From Batillaria attramentaria (taxonomy: Eukaryota; Mollusca; Gastropoda; Batillariidae), in contig JACVVK020000054.1 of the NCBI GenBank assembly GCA_018292915.2, positions 156,001 to 220,000 on the forward strand: a DNA stretch of 64,000 bases, written 5' to 3'. Of the stretch, positions 43,885-54,545 are shown one piece after another (positions within the stretch are counted from its first letter, which is position 1; each line of letters opens with the position of its first letter). The notes beneath the pieces were generated by a model. The model was not told the origin of the DNA. It worked only from the letters and a program-made list of their open reading frames with translations, and searched no databases. A program made the position numbers and the translations under genes.

Positions 43885-46500
43885 GTATGAGAGAGTGAGA
43901 GAAAGAGAGTACAGGAACTGGAACTGTTGTGTTTAGTTTACATGACATCTTAGCCTTATCTGCACATTTAATCCTCCATCAAATTGTACCTGTGTACATA
44001 TTCATTTTGGGTGAAATTTTCAGACTTAATTGTTTGTAATTGGTGTCAGAACAGTTTCTATTGGTGAATCACTATGTAAGGTGCACCCTGCAACTGAAAG
44101 TGTTGTGGCCGTCTGCAAAACTAACAGAAATAAGGTATAGTGAGCATGTTGTACAGCCTGACATCTTTGCGTTTGTGTGCTGCAGCAATAGTTTGACACT
44201 GGGTAGGATTTATGCGGATTTGATTGTGTTTTTTTGTAATATGCATCCATTTTAACATTATATTCAGAGGGGAAATTTCCATTGCTGTTTTTTGGTTTTG
44301 TTTTTTTTTTTACTGTGTGCGCTATTGTGTCTGAAGGTTTAGTTCTATGTGCATTTTGATGGTTGGTTGGCATGTTTTTGCTTAGATGTGCTGTACATAT
44401 AGTGGGCATCAAGTGTATGTGAGTTGGTGAGCAGGTGAAAATCATTAATGTGCTCAGGGCTTTAACATTACAGAGTCCCCAATTTCTTGGATTTTGCTGT
44501 CCATATGTCAAATTTGCTTCACAGAATACATACTGTTCACACGTGGGATGTTCTTTTGTGTAGGCTTCTGTAATTTGGAAGTTGAGATGTTGGTGGTTAC
44601 AAAATCTGCTGATACACTTTGTAAGCACGTAGCCCTGTTACAACTGAAAAACACACCACCTGTCATAACAGTAGAGTTCATAATGCAGCCACATAAAGAA
44701 TAAGTCTTTTTGTAGAAAGCTGTACACAAAAAAAGTGAAGCGCATTTGTCTTGGATTTCTGTCTCTACAGTCAGCAACCAAGTTTCTGCAGCTTTGCTGT
44801 GCACAGAGAATTTGTTCATACATAATTTTACCAGTCCTGAAACCGTGACAGTTTCTCTTCACACATAGGCAGTCATGCCTATTTAGGTCAGATGAAAAGG
44901 ACAAAGCATGAAGTGTTCTCTATATCATACAGCAGTAAAACACACGCCCACACACGTTTTCTTGAAGTTTTGGAGACGAAAACAGCTAGTGGGCAGTTGG
45001 CTTACTGATGCTGTGACCTAAAAAAATTACAGAGTCAATTGCCGACTACTGTAACAGCTACTGAAGCAGTCTTCACATTGCTACCTTTAAAGGGGCGCTG
45101 GAAACATAGCCTCTAGTCAATGGAGGAATGCTGAAATGATGCTTGACGTTTTGTTTTCTAGGTCTGAGTACATTTCGCAAGTCAAATACCTGCACTTATC
45201 ACATGGGAGCTGTTTTACATATGTATGATGTAGGTTACAGCCAAAAAGGACTGCACTTTTTTCTGGTGGTTGTGCCATTTGTTGAACTTGTAATTTGATC
45301 TTTATCACCCCTATGCTAATGGCTCATTTCTCAGTAGATATGCAATGTCTGTCTTCAGATTTACCCTGTATGCCAAGCTTGGGTAACTGCTTGGGTATAA
45401 GCCCCGGGAAGTAGATCTGGGTCAGTATACATAGCCATGGATTACCTGTGAGCGTTTGGGAAGTATTCAATGATAAAAGCATGTTCAGAGCCAGCCTGTA
45501 ACTGCAGTCTATGCTATGTGTTCCTTCAACTCATGCTTGCAAAGCAGACCTCAACACTTGCGGTGGAATCCATGTATAGGGGTGTTTATTGTTGACACAT
45601 GTATATAAGTGCAGTTGACTACACGTATATATATGGAGCTGTGGTGTAATTTGCAGGTGTCGTTTTACTTTATTTAGTATTGTGTTTAAGGAGTAGACTG
45701 TGAGGCAGTGGTGAAAACAATGTCTCAGTTACTTGGCCTCAGTAAGAAATCTCTCTCAATCTCTCCCTTAAAAGAGTATGGAGTTAAGTTCAGCAGCATC
45801 AGAGAAATTCAGGGGGTTTTTTTTTTTGGGGGGGGGGAGGTGTAGGAGTATCCTACAGTCCTGGCTATAATCATATGCTAGCAAAGCCTTTTCTTTAGTC
45901 AGCTTGATGGTTTGGGAGTAGTCAAGTTGGAAGCAGTAGACATTTCTGCCTAAAATATGGCTGTGAGCATTATGCTGCTGGTGGCCTTAGATGATTTCCA
46001 GGATTGTTTGTGCAAGTCAGTACATGTAATCAGTATTTTGTGTAGCACTGTTGTATTGAATGATGAAGTACATGTACATGACAAATTGTGTAAGTATTTG
46101 TTTTGGAGCCCAGGATATTCAGCCCACCTAAGTTTTTTAGCCCAAGCCTGTTGTCAAACGTCTGTCACATCGTTTTCTAGCTTGCAAAAAATTGTAATCA
46201 ACTTAAATTATTTCGAATTCTTTGAAATAGTTATGGTTACAATGACTCCATAACACCTTTTTATGTGGAACACAGCAGTACAGTACATATATTTATGGCA
46301 CATCTGATGTCTTAAAAGCTCTCACTGTTTGGCATAGGTCTCACTCCGATCTACAGTGTGCTTGTTTATGCTTCCTATAGGGCTAGTGCATGATGTAAAA
46401 GAAAATCTAGCTATTTTATTTTTATTGTGGGACTTTGATGTGTTTTTATTGTGTGAATAAAGGCTTACTAGTATATTTTGGAAATTGCCTTTAGTTAGGT

Positions 46501-46501
46501 T

Positions 46502-46540
<39 letters not shown>

Positions 46541-46541
46541 A
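46501..46541. repeat. (GT)n(GA)n microsatellite
   Basis: About 9 GT units, then about 12 GA units. Confidence 0.93.
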
Positions 46542-46849
46542 ACCAATTTTATGCATTAAAACACGGTTCAGTTGTTCTCTTTTTTTATCCAACGCATACT
46601 GACACATGCCAAAAATCAAAACTACAATATACACACATTACTCATGAGTTTAATGGAGTACTGACCAAACGTTCAACGTTCCAAAAAAAAAAATAAAAAA
46701 ACAATCAGCACCTTTGCTAGTATTAAGTAAACATTCTTCACGCAGTTGTCAGAAAGGGTTTAAAGACTGTTTGGGATATGCCAGTGTAGATAAGGAGTTG
46801 TATTTTATCTAGGATGTTGGCCTGTTTGTTGTAAAACTGTAAGTTGACC

Positions 46850-46850
<1 letters not shown>

Positions 46851-46879
<29 letters not shown>
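46851..46879. repeat. (CA)n microsatellite
   Basis: About 14 CA units. Confidence 0.93.
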
Positions 46880-46883
<4 letters not shown>

Positions 46884-48130
46884 ACCCAAAAACCCACAGA
46901 AGCAGTGAAAACTGGTGGAACTGGGACTTAGAACCACAGCATACAACTGGACATACACAGTTTCAGGTCCCTATTTTCCTAGCCATGTTTGCGCTAAACC
47001 GTATCTACACACAAATTAGCTGTTTTAGGAAAGCCTTTAAACCTGTATGCCATTAGTATTTCCAGTGTTGCCTTAACTAGTCAATATTTGTTGTACAGTG
47101 TACTTCGCATGACAGCAAAGCTACAAGGACTGTGTGAGATACACCAAAAAACAACAAAAAATAGATGAACAGCACAGTAAGAATGATTCTGCCAGAATGA
47201 ACAGAGAAGATTATGCGCAGGCATGTAAAACAGGCGTATCTCTGAACAAAGAAAATAGTAACAATAACCAGCATTAGTTACTTCGGACATTTTAGCAGTA
47301 ATCAAACTCGGCATCAGCATTAAAAATACAGGTCACCTTCATTATGGGGTCCACACAATGAGACAGTAATGATGGCATTATACTGATATTCACTTTGCCT
47401 GATTTAGGAAAGAAATCTGCCTCTAATGGGTTGCAAACCCAATCAAGCTACAAATGATTCACTTACACAGTCTGCACCTGCACTGGGAAGACACAGTCAG
47501 TGTTGTGGTGAAAAATTCACTCAACACTAAAAAACATAGATAGATTGATATTTTCTATTGTTTTTTGTTTACAGATGTTTTCATGGATTTCAAACTTACA
47601 TGTTTCTTCTCAAAATGAATAAGCGTTTGGTCCACATTACATTGATCAAGTGGTACAGGTTTAATTTACTTGTAATGCTTGCCGTATTTGTACTATTTGG
47701 CGAATGAACAAAATATATATGACCCAAAAGTGTCCTTGTGAACCCGCTTACAAATAACAGCAAATGTCATATGACACTTGGTCACCATGAGCAGATCTCT
47801 AACAGTAGGAAAACAAATTAATAGAAGTGTCAACTGAATGGCTACAGGTGACATCTTACCAAACTGTACCAGTCACCTACTGTAACTTGTACTAACTTCT
47901 TCAATACGCTTCACTGGCGTTCTTTCAACTGCGACCAAGACAAGACCTCCTGAACCATGTTGTGATACAGGGCACCGCCAACAGAACAGCTGTTCACATC
48001 CAGGATCCTAGATGAAGACCTGTGTCACGCTCAGGCAACAGTTATCCACTCATTATTCAAGCTGGCTTCAAGTGAAACAGCAGGAGACACTGAACTTGCA
48101 GTTTGTCTCACATTCCGTCTTAGCATTAGT

Positions 48131-48277
48131 TCACACAGACGGTTTGATGGAAATGATTAACACTGTGACATTGTCACCACTGAGACGCAGTACTGCAGTG
48201 TTGGCAAGGCGACTGCAGGCAGTGTCAAATCTCACTTCCTCCGCTGATCTAAGGTCTGTTTTGTGTACGGATTCATC
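48131..48277 (-). CDS. ILKAP: ILKAP coding exon 9 and stop
   Basis: 48 residues, DESVHKTDLRSAEE to CSRLANTAVLRLSGDNVTVL and the end IKPSV, stop TGA. Acceptor TTTTACAG. Confidence 0.94.
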   Translation of the reverse strand, partial: DESVHKTDLRSAEEVRFDTACSRLANTAVLRLSGDNVTVLIISIKPSV

Positions 48278-51200
48278 CTGTAAAAAACAACACAAACATA
48301 AAAATCTCTAATAATCCTATTCTGGGGCGGTCGGTGGTCTAGTGGTTAAGAGACTTGCCACCAATGCGAGAGGTCAGGGATTCGAGTCTCACTCGGGGCA
48401 AAGAATTTTTCCTTCTTGCATGTGGCATCGTTCATTCAGGCCGATCGTCGGGGTTCTCTCCGGGTACTCTGTCCCCCCCAGCCCCCCAGCCCCCCCCCCC
48501 CCCTCCCCACCAAATTTGAAAAATAAATGCAATTCTAAATTCAGAAACTTAAATAGCTGAGCTGACCCTTTGCACCACGTGATTGTAATGTGCTTATGTC
48601 CAGCGTGTGTGAAAATGCGTGTGATTCATGTGAGCGTGCGTGTTGGGTTCAGTTCACAGCGCTTTGAGCTGATCCATGAAATTGGGTAAAGCGCCTATGC
48701 AATACTCATTATTATTATTATTATTATTCCTAGTCTCAAACACTAATACCCAACTGAATTATTTGTGAAAAGTGGAAAAACTGACTATCTCACAAATCAA
48801 CTACATTGTTTAAAAAAAAAATTATATATATATATATATATATATAAAAGAAATTGACTTGAACTTGTTCCTAACCTGTAATACACTCTCAACAAACTGG
48901 ATACTCTCCTCCATTGTGAAGCTCTTCCACAGGCCATCACATGCGATCATGATGTACCTGACAGTGAAGGGAAAAACAATTCAAGCAAATTCTGAACAAA
49001 AATAGCATCAGCAGAGAGGAAGAAGAAAGGTTGAAGCGAGTAGAGAAAAAAGGGGAAAATGTCCATGTTTATATCAGACTACCAATCATAACAAAACACA
49101 GTTTGCTAAAGGCGGCAGAACGTCATCAAGACTTTAATCTGAACGTAAGGTAGCAGGAACGTACCTGTCACTGCTAGTCAGCTGGCAGCGTTTGACATCA
49201 GGTAGACAGGTTACTCCATGGTTCTTGTATGGACCATCACCAATTGACCGCGACACCTCTAGTATGCCCATCACCCTTCCATCTCTGAAAACATCTGTTT
49301 ATAAGTTACAGGGCCTAACATTGGAAAAAATGACTTCGGCTTACTAGGCTGGGGTCCAGGGGCCGTCTAGGTCCCTGGTGGGGTGCAGGGGCCGCTGACG
49401 AATTTCATGATTTTGGGGAGGTTTTGGAGGCCTCTCCTGACAGCTGGTATCATGACAAACAACTTTATTCTGTCAAATAATAACTTGTACTGTGGTCATT
49501 TATGGGGAAAAAAAAATTTATGAACAGTTTGAAAATAATTTTTAAAAAAAAATTCTCAGTTACCATTTATTCAACACAATATTTTACTGCTTATCTTCGC
49601 ACAGTTTTAACTTTTAATGAACCTTTGTGATGAACTGTCAAAAGATTACATACATCATTACATGTGTGTATTTTCCAGTTAAATGTATGAATGTTGATTG
49701 CTAAATGTAGCTCAAGCAAACTGCTCATTGTTTTCATCACACACTGCAGGCAAAAGAAAAGACTTTCACCATCACCCATGCTGCTGCATTACCAGACATG
49801 AAATCATACACTGAGTTGCTTTTTGAAAATGAAAAACAAATTCCATTCTGGACTACAGTATTTTGGATTGGGTGGCCGCTTATTATTTGAAAAGAACAGT
49901 GAAGTTTGGATTGTTCTGCCTCAGGCTTGGGTACAGGAGAAGAAGCGGTTGTCACAGACTCTACCTGTTGCTGTATACAATTTCTTTCCAGCGCATGTGG
50001 CAGTAGGCCTTGCCGCGATGGCAGGCAGTTTCAGAAACTGCTATTTACTGTACCAGCCCTTGAACTCTTCCTCCACTGGCCTGTTCACAATAACGAAATC
50101 CCAGTCCACCCACTTCCAGGAATAGCACAAACTTTTATCACAGAACAGTTGGCCGCGATCAACGATGTCAGTTCCATGGGTCATTTTCTGCTTTCTTGGT
50201 TTTCCGCTCTAGTTCGTACGTTAGTGGCCGACAGAAATGGTGCGATCCTTGCCTAAAGCTAAACCGCATAGCCATTTGAGAAGAGTACAGAATGCTGATT
50301 TGGCGTTTGAGCGTACGCTGAAAGGCATACGCCACATCACGATCGGCATACTGGCGGAACCCGAGTCGGCGTAAATACGCCGAACGGCGTATAATGTTAG
50401 GCCCTGAATTTACTTTTTAGAAAAGCGAATCATCTTTACTCTCTTTGTAAACATTTCAACTCTCTGGATTGTTAGTTTACCACAGTGAATACGCAATGAT
50501 GTATATACCGATAAGATATGCCAAGCATACGATTGCTAACTCTATCTACAACACACTCACTAACAGATGGACAAACCTGACATGACCCCCAGCTTTCTGT
50601 ATGCGCATGCGTTCAGCATACACTGAAGGGTTGTGGTCTGTGGTCAAGGGGACTGGTACACATTTCTTGTCCTCCTCCTTGTACCTGCACAGTATGGACT
50701 GCAACAAAATATGCACAAGTACCATGCCATTATGCACATTTTGTAATCACAACTGCTGAGTGACTGGTAGCAACACTAACCACATATTTTGGAAAAGCAT
50801 CACACCTGACCAGTCTCATAGCACTAGCACTGTAGCAGTCGGCTGTGTTGTAGAATGTAACCACCACCTCCTAATACACTAAACATGTGGATATCTAATT
50901 CTACACCAATATTGATCAATCACACCTTGCTATCTCCAAGGTTAGCGATGTACAATGTGTTGTTGATGACAAGGACAACCACAGCAGTTGTTCCATCCTT
51001 CCATGAGGGTTTCCTGCAGAAAACATAAACACAAAAACTCAAGTGAAGTCCAAGTGACATATATCTAATATCTGTTTAATTTTCACTGTAAAAATGACTT
51101 TCATTCTATCACTGAAATAAAACACCTGGAAATACACTGTAACACCAAACTGGTTAACTTACAGTGTAGTTGTAAAAATGACAATTATCACCCTTAAGTT

Positions 51201-53169
51201 ACCTCAGTAAAATATAAAACTGTTTACTGTGGTTGTGTCCTGTGGACTCTAAAAGCCACATTAGTGAATCTGCTAGACTGGCGTTTGCCAGTTTTTGCTA
51301 AGTATAAAGAACCTGGTATCTGCTGGGAGAAAGGTTCTCTAGTAAGCAGCACAAAAAGAAATTTGGCTGAAACTCAGCCTCTTCTAGCACAGTGTCTTAT
51401 TCTACACGCACTATAATGCTAACTGACTGAAACAATCATTATCCATCCAAACTGCAAAGGAGTAAAACCAACCAATGTAAAAACAAAGTCTGTGTCTATT
51501 ATGACAGGAAATCTTTATTATTGAATACAAGTGAGCCTACTGTCTCGCAGCCTCTTTCAAAAAATCTTCATCGAGCTTTTTGAAGACATCAATCAGGCAT
51601 TTCTTGATCTCCTTCTCCACTGCAAGCACATCTCCTGCAGCAGACAAGACAGCAACACTCTGTCAATCACTGTTTCACTGCCTGACACTATAAAACCAAG
51701 TATAATATATTTGCCCATAATTCTGATACAAAACCATTCTACAATGCCATCACTAATCATGTTACAAATAAAACAGAGTCTGTCTGATCAAACTATTCTA
51801 TTTTACAATTTAATTTTTTATCATAATGGAGACAAATAGATTTGTTCAACTCTAAGCCCTGTAAGTGTAACACCAGCACATAAAGCATCATAAATAATTT
51901 GCATTAAAAAAACCCAGAGTACTCAAAATACCTACAGGGTGAACATTTGGGTTCATCAGCACATACAGTCTATAGGAAAGTATAGTTTGCATACATTTCT
52001 ATCTCATCTGCTGGCCATTACCCTTCGGAAACTTATCCAGGAGAATTTTGTGCAAATACTGTGATGCGAACCTTGACGCTCTGGCTCCACCGTGTCCATC
52101 AAACACACCATACACAGCCAGCCTGCCACTACAAGTACAACAGACATTTACCACCACAAATAACATCTATTAACAACACAACAAACTAGCTGTGACTGTG
52201 AGGTGAGTGCTGAAACAGCCATTAAAAACCTACTTACGTAACCACACTGAAGAACGTATGTGGCAAAACTAATCCTTTTCAATTTCATGTCCTGACCTTT
52301 GCTCCCTCATGGGTGGTAAGCTTGATCAGTTGCACTGATTCATTGATCCATGACAGACAAGGAAAGGGGTTGCTATGAACTTACCAACAAATCTTATGAA
52401 GTGTAAGAAATCGTAATATTAATAATACCACAACCTAATAAATGCTTGCATTACCTGAGTATATATTATATACAATCTGACACCATAAATGCTTACATGG
52501 AAGGGTGGAGGTTGCTGAATGACTTTGTGAAATCATCAACTTGGAGGTAGGCATCCTGCATTTCCTCCCTCTCACCCTTTCGATCGGCAACATAGCAATG
52601 CAGGGGGTAATACTCAAATCGCTGCTTCTGTTTCTCGGGCTCTTCTGCTGATGAGTCTGTGAAATTTGCTTTGCGTTTCTGTGCCTGCACTCCACATGTC
52701 TGCTCGGTTTTCTCCACATTATTTTCATGCGTTGACTGGTCTCCTACAACAGAACGATTACCCAGTTACAACTAAAGCCAAGGAACTTGCAAATTATTCT
52801 ATCATGCATAGTGTGCAAATGCAGAAGATTCTGCATGCCTAATGTCGCTTTGTCGGTGCCAAAGGTAGAGATCTACACAGAAGCGCTCGTTTCACCTAAA
52901 CTGACGGAGAGGTCTAGAGTTTACGGCCCGATATTTGTCCGGGTTTCACCATGCTTGGTGCTTGAAGCAGACTATATACACATTATACTGTAGACAAATC
53001 CCAGCTATAGAAATACCATTCAAGAGCGATCATAGAGATGGAGCAATCGGAAGACAGAAACAGACACTAAGTTCAGCTTGAAGTGAATGCAATAAAACAA
53101 AACATTTTTCTGTGTACCACTTTTCTGTTGATCCCCAGTAGGGTCTGGAAGGTCCCCAAATAAGTCCAT
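48131..53169 (-). CDS. ILKAP: ILKAP, PP2C-family serine/threonine phosphatase, 9 coding exons, ~352 aa
   Basis: A metal-dependent (Mg/Mn) protein phosphatase. In vertebrates it binds integrin-linked kinase and dampens its signalling. Exons, 5' to 3' on the minus strand: 53169-53118, 52743-52497, 52128-52022, 51634-51541, 51013-50926, 50698-50577, 49284-49165, 48957-48876 and 48277-48131; all phases agree. The N terminus MDLFGDLPDPTG is characteristic of ILKAP. The catalytic domain holds YVADRKGEREEMQDA (D81), VFDGHGGARAS (D110), KPSWKDGTTAVV, LGDS, HNPSVYAERMRIQKAGGHV, VSRSIGDGPYK, CDGLW (D284) and SGDNVT (D339), so all metal-binding aspartates are present. At 352 aa it is a little shorter than the human 392, mostly in the N-terminal linker. 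Confidence 0.95.
48324..48729 (+). mobile_element. tRNA-derived SINE (family B), full copy
   Basis: The head GGGGCGGTCGGTGGTCTAGT, B-box-like GGATTCGAGTC, body and (ATT)n tail match the 33081-33486 copy. Possible target duplication CCTATTCT/CCTAGTCT (7 of 8). It lies in the ILKAP intron before exon 9, opposite to the gene. Confidence 0.88.
48823..48846. repeat. (AT)n microsatellite
   Basis: About 11 AT units within an ILKAP intron. Confidence 0.92.
48876..48957 (-). CDS. ILKAP: ILKAP coding exon 8
   Basis: Encodes RYIMIACDGLWKSFTMEESI and QFVESVLQ; D284 is a metal ligand. Donor GTTAGG, phase 0. Confidence 0.94.
49165..49284 (-). CDS. ILKAP: ILKAP coding exon 7
   Basis: Encodes RDGRVMGILEVSRSIGDGPY, then KNHGVTCLPDVKRCQLTSSD. 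Acceptor TTTTCAG, donor GTACGT. Confidence 0.95.
49309..50406. mobile_element. hAT-like element, about 1.1 kb, in an ILKAP intron
   Basis: Perfect 14-bp inverted ends CAGGGCCTAACATT at 49309 and AATGTTAGGCCCTG ending at 50406. CAGGG termini suggest hAT; the flanks ATAAGTTA and AATTTACT do not form a clean 8-bp duplication. The interior has no intact transposase, so it is non-autonomous or decayed. It fills most of the intron between exons 6 and 7 and starts only 25 bp from exon 7. Confidence 0.65.
50577..50698 (-). CDS. ILKAP: ILKAP coding exon 6
   Basis: Encodes SILCRYKEEDKKCVPVPLTT, then DHNPSVYAERMRIQKAGGHV. Acceptor GTTGCAG, donor GTTTGT, ends in phase 2. Confidence 0.95.
50926..51013 (-). 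CDS. ILKAP: ILKAP coding exon 5
   Basis: Encodes KPSWKDGTTAVVVLVINNTL and YIANLGDSK. Acceptor TTCTGCAG, donor GTGTGA. Confidence 0.94.
51541..51634 (-). CDS. ILKAP: ILKAP coding exon 4
   Basis: Encodes GDVLAVEKEIKKCLIDVFKK, then LDEDFLKEAAR. Acceptor CTGCAG, donor GTAGGC. Confidence 0.94.
52022..52128 (-). CDS. ILKAP: ILKAP coding exon 3
   Basis: Encodes LAVYGVFDGHGGARASRFAS and YLHKILLDKFPK. An alternative acceptor six bases downstream (start 52122) is also in frame, so two residues here are uncertain. Confidence 0.92.
52497..52743 (-). CDS. ILKAP: ILKAP coding exon 2
   Basis: Encodes an acidic/basic linker (KRKANFTDSSAEEPEKQKQR), then YVADRKGEREEMQDAYLQVD. Acceptor GTTGTAG, donor GTAAGC. 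Confidence 0.94.
53118..53169 (-). CDS. ILKAP: ILKAP coding exon 1
   Basis: Starts MDLFGDLPDPTGDQQK. Two donors keep the frame: GTACAC after 53118 or GTGGTA after 53121, differing by one residue (SG versus R at the join). Confidence 0.88.
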
Positions 53170-53989
53170 AATTATGGAAAATTTGCCAGACTTGCGAAGG
53201 GCTCGGACGAGCAAGATTTCACGTCTGCGCCTCGTCTCGCCTGCAAACTGTGTCTCATGAAATATTGCGCCAACAAAGTCACAGCGATGTCAGTAGTGTG
53301 ATTTGTAGTAAATATGATAAAATCTGCAAAACAGTTAATGAATTAAAAGCACAGTGGGGCAGCCGGTGTAGATTTCATGGGATGGATTTGCCAGACCAGC
53401 AACAGTTTCCGACGACAATTTTTCATTGCCATAAGGCGCTGCAACAGTTATTGATGACGTAGCTAACATTGTCTGTGTTCCCCGATAGCGTTAAGTGTAC
53501 AGTGGGGTCGCCGTTAAAAATGAGATAGACCCAGGCATCGGTGGAGGGGAGACCACCGGTTTTCCGACCCTGCCACGGATCCTGTAAAGGCATGGAAGCA
53601 GGATGTTGTAGTGGTTGTAAATGGCTAAAATAGACAGGAGGCAGTAGTGTGTGTGCCGCCGGGTTTCCGTTGACTGACACCACGCAGTGGGACTCCGTCA
53701 GTGGGACTGGCCGGCGAACCAGGAATGATTTTGTCAGTTTTGGCAGAGACATATCTATGTCTCTGGTTTTGGGGTGGCCGTGTTCAAGTAGTTGTCAGTC
53801 AGTCAGTGTAATGCCGCGGAAACACTGAACGTCATAGTACCATAACTGACGGGCTAAAATTCCCACGTCAAGTTCAGTACCCTAACCCATTACTACCGAC
53901 GGACTGAACCGGCCTAGGGAGCGAACTATCATATACGCCTAGGACGGACCATAACTACAAGCCGGCATAGAGGCGCCTCAGTTTAAAGG

Positions 53990-54302
53990 CGGTCACGGTC
54001 GGTGTTTTAGTGGTTAACTGGGACGGCCGACTTCGTCACCAATGCCGCTTCGTCAGATCCTCGTATCAGTGTCGGCTGCACCGTTCATTCGCCGGGGTCG
54101 CCGATGGCGTCGGGGGCCCGTTCTCTCCGGGTACTCCGGCTTCCTCCCCCTCTGCTTTGGAAACATCAGTTCAGCCCACAACTTGATATTTGAAAATAAA
54201 TGCAATTCTAAATTCTGAAACTGACCGGCTTAAATAGCTGGGCTGTCCCTTCGCACCACGTGATTGTAATGTGTCAAGTTCAGGTCAAGTGTGTGAGACT
54301 GA
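53990..54302 (+). mobile_element. tRNA-derived SINE (family B), heavily altered copy
   Basis: It aligns to the 48324 copy through GTTCTCTCCGGGTACTC, AAAATAAATGCAATTCTAAA and CACCACGTGATTGTAATGTG. It has many short extra words, such as GACCGGC inside AAACTTAAATAGCT and GACTG inside GTGTGAAAATGCG. Confidence 0.8.
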
Positions 54303-54465
54303 GAATGCGCCGGTGTGATTCACGTAGAGACGTGTCTGGGAAGAATGCGCCGGTGTGATTCACGTAGAGACGTGTCTGGGAAGAATGCGCCGGTGTGATT
54401 CACGTAGAGACGTGTCTGGGAAGAATGCGCCGGTGTGATTCACGGAGAGACGTGTCTGGGAAGAA
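54303..54465. repeat. about 40-bp tandem repeat, 4 copies, from SINE sequence
   Basis: Units of GAATGCGCCGGTGTGATTC plus ACGTAGAGACGTGTCTGGGAA repeat four times; the last has one substitution (CGGAGAG). The unit derives from the 3' part of the family B SINE. Confidence 0.92.
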
Positions 54466-54504
54466 CTACTAGGCTGACTGCATGGAAACTGAACCCAACG
54501 ATAA

Positions 54505-54508
<4 letters not shown>

Positions 54509-54536
<28 letters not shown>
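54509..54536. repeat. (AC)n microsatellite
   Basis: About 13 AC units. Confidence 0.93.
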
Positions 54537-54538
<2 letters not shown>

Positions 54539-54545
54539 GCACACA

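Larger units (their letters stand above)
41021..48130. other. region between the convergent GLUT and ILKAP genes
   Basis: AT-rich, no gene supported. It probably includes 3' UTR of one or both genes: AATAAA on the plus strand at 46456-46461, and the minus-strand signal (TTTATT) at 46415-46426. Contents: GT tract 43844-43881, GT/GA tract 46501-46541, CA tract 46851-46879. The longest frame (200 codons, 44026-44628, minus) has no recognisable domain. Confidence 0.5.
53170..54545. other. ILKAP upstream region and intergenic DNA
   Basis: Includes the presumed ILKAP promoter. Two short frames (53250-53462 plus, 53423-53752 minus) have no recognisable domain. The decayed family B SINE and its tandem repeat fill 53990-54500. 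TCAGT/ACTGA words are frequent. Confidence 0.45.

Noticed and set aside
44026..44628. A 200-codon minus-strand frame
   Set aside because: No recognisable domain, low-complexity Thr/His/Asn-rich sequence, and it overlaps the probable GLUT 3' region. Likely a chance frame.
49823..50256. Overlapping plus-strand frames of 100 and 116 codons
   Set aside because: They lie inside the hAT-like element in an ILKAP intron and show no recognisable transposase motif.
53250..53752. Two short frames next to the ILKAP start (53250-53462 plus, 53423-53752 minus)
   Set aside because: The plus frame lacks an ATG at its start and neither has a recognisable domain. The stretch is better read as ILKAP promoter or 5' UTR.
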